Source: Candidatus Kuenenia stuttgartensis (GTDB lineage Bacteria > Planctomycetota > Planctomycetia > Planctomycetales > Planctomycetaceae). Taken from it: a DNA stretch of 34,748 nt. The notes under the pieces were generated by a model, which saw only the letters and a program-made list of their open reading frames with translations, was not told where the DNA came from and made no database searches. The stretch spans positions 1 through 34,748 of the forward strand of contig CAMAXD010000017.1 of the NCBI GenBank assembly GCA_945861975.1, given 5' to 3'. The stretch's first letter is position 1. Each line of letters opens with the position of its first letter. The position numbers and the translations under genes were made by a program. This document shows, one piece after another, positions 1 through 8,700 of the stretch.

Positions 1-720
1 CGGCGATCGCTTCTGTCACAGATCGATGTTGAACGACGACGGCTGGATCAGTTTGCATCCGTGACGCCGTCCTCCTATCAACGCAATCAGCGGCAGGCGT
101 TCGATATTCTAACCTCGTCGGCCATGCGGCAGGCATTCGATTTGTCGCAGGAAGATCCAAAGATGGTGGATCGATACGGCCAAACCCTGTTTGGGAATTC
201 CACGTTGATCGCGCGGCGTCTGATTGAGGCGGGCGTTCGCTTCGTCAATGTCACCTGGGATCTGTTCTGGGGCCCGGTGAATGTTGACTACGATGCCTGG
301 GACACGCACAACAACAACTTCAACATCCTGAAGAAGAATAAGTTACCAGGATTTGACCAGACCATGCACGCTCTGATGACGGACCTGCAGGAACGCGGAC
401 TGCTGGATGAAACGCTGATTGTGGTGACCAGTGAAATGGGTCGCACGCCGCGTATCAACGCAAACTCGGGGCGAGACCACTGGACGAACTGTTATGGTTC
501 GCTATTGGCCGGAGCCGGAATTCGCGGCGGCACGGTCTACGGCGCATCCGACACTCAAGCGGCCTATGTTGCTGATAACCCGGTTCGCCCGGCAGATCTT
601 CTTGCAACTATCTATCGAACATTAGGCATCGATCCAGCGATGCGCGTGCCCGATCAAACCGGCCGTCCCATCGAGATTGCTCAGGGCGGTCATGAGATCT
701 TCGAAGTCATGACCGCATAA
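1..720 (+). CDS. DUF1501 domain-containing protein, C-terminal part (5' end lies outside the window)
   Basis: Frame is open from base 1 (RRSLLSQIDVERRRLDQFASVTPSSYQRN...), so the listed start at 61 is not the true start. Motifs: ARRLIEAGVRFVNV, LLDETLIVVTSEMGRTPRIN, GRDHWTNCYGSLLAGAGIRGGTVYGASD, as in DUF1501 proteins. Confidence 0.9.
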   Translation, partial: RRSLLSQIDVERRRLDQFASVTPSSYQRNQRQAFDILTSSAMRQAFDLSQEDPKMVDRYGQTLFGNSTLIARRLIEAGVRFVNVTWDLFWGPVNVDYDAWDTHNNNFNILKKNKLPGFDQTMHALMTDLQERGLLDETLIVVTSEMGRTPRINANSGRDHWTNCYGSLLAGAGIRGGTVYGASDTQAAYVADNPVRPADLLATIYRTLGIDPAMRVPDQTGRPIEIAQGGHEIFEVMTA

Positions 721-733
721 TCCTGCTCAAACA

Positions 734-3700
734 CTACTCGTCCTGTTTCGGAGCGAATCCACGACGCATTGTGTTCTCCGACACATTAATCGGAATCAAG
801 AACTGCAGCAGGTAGTCTGGACCACCAGCTTTGCTGCCAATGCCCGACATCTTGTACCCACCAAACGGATGACGTTGCACAAGTGCACCCGTGATCTCAC
901 GATTCAGGTACAGGTTGCCCACTTCAAACTCATTGCGAGCACGTCGTAGGGTCTGTGGGCTGCGACTGTAGACGCCTCCGGTCAGAGCGTATCGCGTATT
1001 GTTGGCGATACTGAATGCCTCATCCAGATTCTTAGCCCGGATCACTGAAAGAACCGGCCCGAAGATCTCGTTCTGAGCCAAAGGAGAGGTCGGATCAACA
1101 TCGATGAAGATGTGCGGACCGACGAAACTCCCCTGCTTTGTCAGAGGTCCCGGATCCATCGCAAGTGTCAGAATTCCACCATGCTCCGGATCAACTTTGC
1201 GAATCGTCTCGAGAATTCTGTCACGAGCCTCATCGTCAATCACAGGACCAATTGTCGTACTCGGATCTTCAGCCGTACCAATCTTCAGACTCTTCGTCGC
1301 TTCGATCAAGCGGTCCACAAACGGCTTATAGGCAGCCTCGAGAATGATTACACGAGAACACGCTGAACATTTCTGTCCGGCATAGCCAAACGCACTGCGA
1401 ATGACTCCCATAACGGCTTCATCAAGATCCGCGTCGTCGTCGACGATGATGGCATTCTTGCCACCCATTTCCGCAATGACCCGTCTTACATTCTTTTGAC
1501 GTTTGTCGGTGTCAGCGGCAGCGCGATTAATCTCCAGCCCGACATTCTGTGAACCGGTGAAGGCCACGAGATCTACATCCGGATGTCCGGCCAATGCTGG
1601 GCCGATTTCTTCGCCGATGCCAGGCACAAAATTGACAACTCCGTCCGGGACACTGGAGTTGCGAATAATTTCCATCAGTTTGGCAGCAACAACGGAAGAC
1701 TGCTCCGCGGGCTTCATGACGACAGTATTGCCAGTCACAACGGCCGCCAGTGTCATCCCCGTCAGGATCGCAAACGGAAAGTTCCAAGGAGCAATCACCA
1801 CGCAGACACCACGCGGACGGTAAGAATAGCTGTTGTCTTCGCCCAGAAAATCACATTTCTGAGCAGAACCAAGTCGCTTCATTTCATGAGCATAGTACAT
1901 GCAGAAATCGATGCCTTCGGCAACATCTGCATCCGCATCGGCCCACGGCTTACCGGTTTCGAAGACAACCCACGCCGTCAACTCAAAACGACGTTCACGA
2001 ATTTCAGCCGCGATCAGTTCCAGGTATTCCGCACGAGTTTCCACCGGAGTTGCGGCCCACATTCCGTATGCTCGTCGGGCCGCTTCAATCGCATCGGTCG
2101 CCTGATCAACTGTCGCCGAAGCGACGCGTCCGATGATCTCCGAAGTCTTCGAAGGATTTCGGGAAACGAGTGTGGCACGGCTGTCGCATGATTTGCCATC
2201 AATGATCAAAGAGTAGACGCCACCAAACTGATCGCGAACTTCAGACAAGGCGTGGGCCATCGCGTCACGGTTCTCCTCTTTCGAGAAGTCGATCAGCGGC
2301 TCGTTATTGAATCCAGGGCGAGGAGTACTCTGAATCGGAGGTTCTGTAGCGGAGTGGCTGGATGGCTTCATAAGAAGTTTCTCGACGGCAATATGTTCGG
2401 TGAAGCTTTGGCGGAGGAAAGAATCGTTTGACGTGTTCTCAAGCAGTCGACGTACGAGGTACGCCATGCCGGGAAGTAAATCGCCAAACGGCGTATAGAT
2501 GCGGACACGATGACCACGTTCCAGAAACAACTGGGCCTGTTCATCGCCCATTCCGTAGAGCATCTGGATTTCCATGGCCCGATCCGGAACCTGCAGCTCT
2601 TCTTTCAGAGCCAGACCATAAGCCAGACTGCGGAGGTTATGACTGGCCAGAGCCGGACGGAGCCACTGATAGTTTTCCATCAACACGCGTGTCAGTCGCT
2701 CATAACTGTCGTCTGATTGCCACTTGCGGCGAAAGACAGGAACCGGCCAGCCGCGATACTCGGCTACGATATTTTCGTAATCCCAGTACGCGCCTTTGAC
2801 CAGACGGATCCAGATCGGCGTGCCACGATTCTTCGCCCACTCCAGCATCTTGTGGAGATCGCTTTCGGCGGATTCCAGATAAGCCTGAATAACGATGCCA
2901 CAGTCCGCGTAGTCACGGAACTCATCTTCCATCAGAACTCTGCGGAAGATTTCAAAAGTCAGCTCGCGATAATCGTTCTGCTCCATGTCGACGTGGACAT
3001 ACGCATTATTGTCACGAGCTGTTCGCAGAATTGGTCGCAGCCGAGCCGAGACGCGACGAATCGTGCCTTCCGCGTCAATCGGTGAAAACTGACTGTCCAG
3101 AGCGGACAGTTTCAGACTGACGTTGACGCGAGGAATTCGACCTTCGTGGTCAGAATCCAACAGCATGTCCTCAGGCCATTCATTGACCTGCTGAGCCATG
3201 CCATTGATAAGATCGATGTACGATTGCTGATATCGATCCGCTTCATAATCACTGATGACCGCTTCGCCCAGCAGATCGAGAGTGAATGCATAGCGGTTTC
3301 GGCGAATGCGGCGAACAGAGGCCAGAACTTCATCAACATTGGAGCCCGCAATAAACCGCCGAGCCATCCGTGCCGCATTCGTGCGTGCATTAAAAGCCAG
3401 CGCGCGACTCAGAATGCTGTTGCTGGTTGACAGATCAAGCCCAAGGCGAGCGGCCCATGGCAGGTGATCTCGCACTTCTTCAAAGTACTCGTCAAGGTGA
3501 CGTGCGATCGCGGTGTGATCCCGAAGCATCGGCAACACATCGACAAAGCGAAACATCTGAACTTTGACCGCTTCGTCATTCATCGCCCACGACATCAGGC
3601 GATCTTCCCACCAGCGACCATGGAAGATCGACGGCGAACGATGCTGAATCCGGCCGAATAGCTCACGACCAATTTCCAGCGTCCGCTGCTCAGTCTGGTC

Positions 3701-3859
3701 GTTGTCCGTCGAACTGCTCTTCACAGCAGCAGAAGCAGCTTTCTTCGGAGTCTTTTCCGATGCTGAGCGCGAAGCGGGATTTGCAGTTTGCTTCTCAGCC
3801 GGCTTTACTTCACTGGCTTCTTCAGCCTTTGCTGCTGATTTTGCTGCCTTTTTGGCCAT
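734..3859 (-). CDS. putA: Bifunctional proline dehydrogenase / delta-1-pyrroline-5-carboxylate dehydrogenase (PutA-type)
   Basis: 1041 aa. PRODH half: VNVSLKLSALDSQFSPID, RLVKGAYWDYE, ASHNLRS, YTPFGDLLPGMAYLVRRLLENTSN. ALDH half: IAPWNFPFAILTGM, FTGSQNVG, AEMGGKNAIIVDDDADLDEAV, GYAGQKCSACSR. Lys/Ala-rich N-terminal tail. Confidence 0.95.
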   Translation of the reverse strand: MAKKAAKSAAKAEEASEVKPAEKQTANPASRSASEKTPKKAASAAVKSSSTDNDQTEQRTLEIGRELFGRIQHRSPSIFHGRWWEDRLMSWAMNDEAVKVQMFRFVDVLPMLRDHTAIARHLDEYFEEVRDHLPWAARLGLDLSTSNSILSRALAFNARTNAARMARRFIAGSNVDEVLASVRRIRRNRYAFTLDLLGEAVISDYEADRYQQSYIDLINGMAQQVNEWPEDMLLDSDHEGRIPRVNVSLKLSALDSQFSPIDAEGTIRRVSARLRPILRTARDNNAYVHVDMEQNDYRELTFEIFRRVLMEDEFRDYADCGIVIQAYLESAESDLHKMLEWAKNRGTPIWIRLVKGAYWDYENIVAEYRGWPVPVFRRKWQSDDSYERLTRVLMENYQWLRPALASHNLRSLAYGLALKEELQVPDRAMEIQMLYGMGDEQAQLFLERGHRVRIYTPFGDLLPGMAYLVRRLLENTSNDSFLRQSFTEHIAVEKLLMKPSSHSATEPPIQSTPRPGFNNEPLIDFSKEENRDAMAHALSEVRDQFGGVYSLIIDGKSCDSRATLVSRNPSKTSEIIGRVASATVDQATDAIEAARRAYGMWAATPVETRAEYLELIAAEIRERRFELTAWVVFETGKPWADADADVAEGIDFCMYYAHEMKRLGSAQKCDFLGEDNSYSYRPRGVCVVIAPWNFPFAILTGMTLAAVVTGNTVVMKPAEQSSVVAAKLMEIIRNSSVPDGVVNFVPGIGEEIGPALAGHPDVDLVAFTGSQNVGLEINRAAADTDKRQKNVRRVIAEMGGKNAIIVDDDADLDEAVMGVIRSAFGYAGQKCSACSRVIILEAAYKPFVDRLIEATKSLKIGTAEDPSTTIGPVIDDEARDRILETIRKVDPEHGGILTLAMDPGPLTKQGSFVGPHIFIDVDPTSPLAQNEIFGPVLSVIRAKNLDEAFSIANNTRYALTGGVYSRSPQTLRRARNEFEVGNLYLNREITGALVQRHPFGGYKMSGIGSKAGGPDYLLQFLIPINVSENTMRRGFAPKQDE

Positions 3860-3914
3860 AACGTCTCAAACTCAATGCCGAATACCAAACAGAACGATCG
3901 TCGGATGCAAGCTG

Positions 3915-3988
3915 AGAAAAGGGGTCAGGAACCAATAGCCAATAGGCCCGAAGGGTGCTGCGCACGATTGGTTCCTGACCCCTTTTCT
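3915..3988. repeat. Long perfect inverted repeat (22-bp arms, 30-bp spacer), REP/REPIN-like
   Basis: AGAAAAGGGGTCAGGAACCAAT (3915-3936) and its exact reverse complement ATTGGTTCCTGACCCCTTTTCT (3967-3988), in the gap upstream of putA. Confidence 0.9.
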
Positions 3989-4309
3989 GAGTCTGCGGAT
4001 TCTAGGAGCATTCGCGTTTTCGGAAAGAACGTCTGCCGCATTTTCGCGCAGCGAGCGGAGGATTCCCGAAACAAACGCGAACCACCTAACGAAACCTCCG
4101 TTCAATTTCTACGGAGACGTTGCTTGAAAGTCGACGAATTTATGCCGGTTTTGGTTGAAAGCGGGCGAGACACGACAGGTCAGCAATCTGTTTCAATCAC
4201 CCGATTTCGGAATCCGCATAACCGGGGTTGAAGTGCATTACGCCGAATAACGTCAGCAAAACTGTCAACAAGTTCCTGCAGATGCCATGACGCTGAGCCA
4301 TCTCGTAAA

Positions 4310-5611
4310 CTATTCAATCGCGTACAGGAACTTATCGGATCTCACAAGCAGTCGTGAACCATCGACGGCAAAACTGCCATTGAAGAGCGATCGATCATTC
4401 AGATCATTTGAAGCCAGTTGTTCGAATTCTGGCTTCGCCGCAACAACGAAGGTGCGGCCTTCGCGAGTCAGATAATAAACTCGACCATTGGCCAATAACG
4501 CAGAAGCATACACCTGTCCCGAACGATTCATCCGCTGTTCATAGACGACTTCTCCCGTCTCCGCTTTGGCACAGTAGGCGATCCCGAGATTGTCGTTCAT
4601 CCAGTAGAGATGTCCGTCGTGAAACACCGGTGATGTGACATTGGAACCTTTGAAGCTGGTCCAAAGTCGATGCGTCTTCGTGATATCTCCTCGACCGCCT
4701 GTCTTTACCGCCAGAGAAGCGACTCCCGAGCGACCTCCGAGGCAATAGATAATTCCGTCGTGGGAAATAACACTCGGAACCATGTACCAGGTGATGTCCG
4801 TCGCACAGGTCCACAGTTGCTCTCCGGAATCAGGATCAAAAGCCTGAATGCTTCCCTGAGTTGCGATAATCAACTCCGGCTTGCCGTCCACATTGGCGAC
4901 CACCTGAGGAGTATTCCATGCCTCCTTGATCTTGCCTGCTCGCCAGACTTCCTTGCCGGTATTCTTATTGACAGCCACCAAAGACTCGCTTTCAACACTG
5001 GCATTGATAAACAACAAATCCTTGTACAAAGTCGGTGAAGCTGATGTTCCCCAGCCATGCGTCTTCGAACCAACATCCGCAGTCCAAAGTTCTTTGCCAT
5101 CGTGGCTAAAGGCCATGACACCGGTTTTTCCAAAGAAGCAGTAGACTCGATCTTTGTCTGCTGTTGGAGTATTCGCCGCGAAGCCATGATCTCTGATTCG
5201 TTCTTCTTCCGGCAGCTTTGCGGGAATAATCTTCTGCCAGACTTCTTTTCCTGACTTGCGATCCAGACATAACAGATGTCTCTTCAGGTCTTCCTGCGTC
5301 CCTCCCGGATTGTTCGGAACAAAGAAGCCTGAATAGGCGGTGATGTAGATGTGATCGCCAAACACAACCGGACTGGAAGCTCCCGGTCCCGGCATTGGTA
5401 TCTTCCACGCGATATTCTCGGTGGTACTCCATGTCAGTGGCGTTGTCTTCGCAGACGAATCACCCTGCCCAGTTGGCCCTCGGAACGTTGGCCAGTTGTC
5501 ATCTGATGGAGACTGACTTCGCCTTGTCGACTGAGCAACGACTGTTGCTGAACTGACCAGAGTTGTGAAGGCGATACAAACACTCAAAGGCCTGAAGTAT
5601 CGCGAATCCAT
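4310..5611 (-). CDS. Exported PQQ-binding-like beta-propeller repeat protein
   Basis: Start chosen at internal Met (MDSRYFRPLSVCIAFTTLVSSATVVAQ, signal peptide; GGGAG upstream). Propeller-type repeats: HLLCLDRKSGKEVWQKI, FSHDGKELWTADVG, VAVNKNTGKEVWRAGK, AFDPDSGEQLWTCA, YCAKAETGEVVYEQR. Confidence 0.88.
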   Translation of the reverse strand: MDSRYFRPLSVCIAFTTLVSSATVVAQSTRRSQSPSDDNWPTFRGPTGQGDSSAKTTPLTWSTTENIAWKIPMPGPGASSPVVFGDHIYITAYSGFFVPNNPGGTQEDLKRHLLCLDRKSGKEVWQKIIPAKLPEEERIRDHGFAANTPTADKDRVYCFFGKTGVMAFSHDGKELWTADVGSKTHGWGTSASPTLYKDLLFINASVESESLVAVNKNTGKEVWRAGKIKEAWNTPQVVANVDGKPELIIATQGSIQAFDPDSGEQLWTCATDITWYMVPSVISHDGIIYCLGGRSGVASLAVKTGGRGDITKTHRLWTSFKGSNVTSPVFHDGHLYWMNDNLGIAYCAKAETGEVVYEQRMNRSGQVYASALLANGRVYYLTREGRTFVVAAKPEFEQLASNDLNDRSLFNGSFAVDGSRLLVRSDKFLYAIE

Positions 5612-5778
5612 CAGGATGGACTCCCTGCAGAAACGATTAGGAAAGAACAACTGCGTGAAAGACGATTACTTTTCTGGTTGCCAAACCTACTCACCGTAAG
5701 CACGAGGCCGAAGGGGGCGATTTGGTACAGTCGAACTAAATCAACAATCTGACAGAATGCTGTGTCGTGCAGAAAAAG

Positions 5779-8700
5779 TTATTTCTTCAGCGTTCTGACA
5801 TATTCAATCACATCTGCCAAATCCTGATGTGACAGATCTTTCTCCAGACCTTCCGGCATTAGTGATTTTCCGGTGCTTCGAAGTTCTTCAATGTCACTGC
5901 GGAGAATCGACTCGGTTTTGGCCTCCGCTGCGACCAGGGTCAGGCTGCTGCCTGTTTCGGTCGACAGAAGACCGATGACGCTTCGCCCAGATGTCGTGAC
6001 GGCCACGAAATTAAGGTACTTCGCCTCGACTGCGGCACTGGGGTCGAGTATGGCGCTGAACAGAGTTTCCGGCGTTCGATTCGTTAGAGATGCCAGATTG
6101 GGGCCTACCTCAAAACCTACACCGTTTTGCTTATGACAAGTTGAACACCGCTTATTGAATACCGCAGCGCCTCGCGTGGCATCGCCCGAAAGCTTCAGTG
6201 CTGGCTGGAACGATTCCATGACGGCCTTTCGATCAGCAGAAGTACCGGAGGCAAAGATCTTCTCCAGGCGTTCGCGAATGGCTGGCTCGCGAGTCGTCAA
6301 GAGTCGCTGCCTCATGGACGCATCGATCTCTGCTGCGGCAACCTGTCCCGATTCCATTTGCGTCAGGAGCTGAACGACCCACTCCGGACGGCTCGAGAGA
6401 ATGGAAAGAATCTGTGCACGTATCGCCGGAGAATGTGATGGCCAGCCGGCGAGCAATGCCTCTGCGGCGGCACTGTTGGACTGCGTTCCAAGATGCTGAA
6501 TGGCAGCAACTTGCACTGCGGTGGGAGTTTGCGGAGTCAGCATATTCTGCAACGTCGCAACATCCTCCGTGTGCGCGGGATCTCGCAAAAGTAGTGGGAT
6601 TGCGGCGACTCGAAGGATCTCATGCTCAGCGGAATCAGACGCCATTCGTCGCGCAATCACAAATGCCTGAGCGACGAATTCCCTGCCCTGCCCCTGCTTA
6701 ACGTGTTCGTCGATCGACCAGTCGCGAGCCTTCAGTCGATCCAGCATCCTTGCCAGACTCTTCATCTGCCATGCCTGCAGGCGATCATTCGAATCATCTA
6801 CGGTCAGCAACAGCAGCCGTTCCAGATCGTCGTGCCCAGCCATCGAAGCTGCCTGTTCAAACAGCGTGCCCGTGAGTTCGTCGCGATCTGTCGCAGAAAA
6901 TCCGGTGATACGGGATACGTCGGGCTCCAGTTCAAGGGACTCTGCCTGAACGATGGCACCAAAGCGATCGATTGTGTTACTGATGTTGCCCGCGTTGAGT
7001 GAGCTCATGACGGCCGCTCGCAGGTAAGGATCGGTATCGCGCAGCAGGAGCTCTCCTAAAATGGCTCCGGCGGCATTATCGCCCGGTCGACCGGCAACGC
7101 AGGCCAACTCCAGCCTTACTTTGGCATCAGGATCGCTGGTCAATGATGCCAATGCCTTCAGCTCGAGCCCAGACGCCGGTGCCAGACGTACGGCCCAGCG
7201 TCGAACTGCGGGATGAATGTCCTTGAGTGCCGTAGCAAGGATTTCCGGCGTCAACTTCCCAAGTCCATCCAGCGTACATAACGCCTGAAGGCGAGCCGTC
7301 GGGCGATGCCCACGAACAACCATCGTCTGTAACAACGGTGCGGCGGAATCGTCTTTTGAATCCACCAACAACCGTTGCGCGATATCACGACGCCAGCCGT
7401 TGGAACTCTCCAGTTCTGCCACAAGCTGAGGCGTGGAAAGTTTGTCGAATTGCTCCGAAGCGTTCCCATAAGCAGCCCCGTTTTTCTCATCGCCCTTCCG
7501 CACGATTCGATAAATTCGACCGCGGTCATCGCCGGATCGAAAGAATGGCCTGAGTTCATCCTGACCTTCTTTAGGCAGCCAATGAGGATGCTCGATCATA
7601 TAACGATACATGTCGACAATCCAAAGTGCTCCGTCGGGGCCGGTGCGGACCATAACAGGTCGGCACCAACGATCCTCGGATGCAAAGAAATCGTGCTTTG
7701 CATCAACTTCGGCAGGATCACGTTCCAGCCGAAAGCTGACACCGTCATCAATCAACAGGTTGTGCTGAACGAGATTACTGAAGGGTTCACACGTAAAGAC
7801 GTGCTGCGTATTGAGGCTTAATCGGCCATCCTCTTCCGATACCCCGAACAACACCTCATCCAGATACACCATCCCCGAACAAGCTGACGTATATCGCCCT
7901 GACTGCTCAAAGCTGTGAAATCGTTTCTCCGGCGGCGCAGCCGCGTAGACCGGTGGATTGGAGGGCGTCATCAACCTCCGAGGATCTGGCGGAGCAAAAA
8001 ACGGATTGCGTCGTATGTACGGATCTTCAAGCACGTAATGCCACAGAGGATAACTGTTCTGTTCGCCGAACCAGTTGCCCCACGCATCTCGATTTCGTCC
8101 AAACTGCGAGGGACCACTCTGAGGATCAATCAATCCTTCATCGGGACGAATTCGAAAATCCCGACTTCCAACGGTCGTCTTCTGATTGGTCACGTGCGAA
8201 AGAATCTGGCTGTCGGCACCGTAACCGGGATGATGACTGCCACTGGCACAATGCACCCAGTTATCCAGACCCCAGCGAAGACCGTTGACTCGCAGTTGCT
8301 GATTGCCTTCCAGAAATCCCGAAAACAATGTTTTGCGAACATCGACTGTTCCATCGTTGTCTGTGTCCTCAGCGTAAATAATCTCCGGGGCCGCCGTGAC
8401 CAATACTCCCTTACCCCACGCCATGACGCCAGTTGGAAACGGGATATCCTGAAGCAGCACCGTCGATGTTTCGTATTGGCCGTCGCCGTCCTTGTCTTCC
8501 AGATATCGAATTCGCCCGCCGGGCTTGCCATTGTTGTCCATGCCAGACGGATAATCGGCCATCTCCGCGACCCATAACTTCCCATCGGGGCCCCAGTCGA
8601 TCGCAACCGGGTCAATAACGAGCGGTTCTGCAACAACCAGTTGAAGTTCAAAGCCCTCACGAACATGAGCAACTTTCATGGACTCCGCAGGCGACATCGG

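Noticed and set aside
1583-2191. 202-aa plus-strand ORF
   Set aside because: Antisense shadow of putA.
3875-4231. 118-aa plus-strand ORF and the opposing 77-aa ORF at 3872-4105
   Set aside because: Both translate straight through the inverted repeat at 3915-3988, so they are most likely noncoding.
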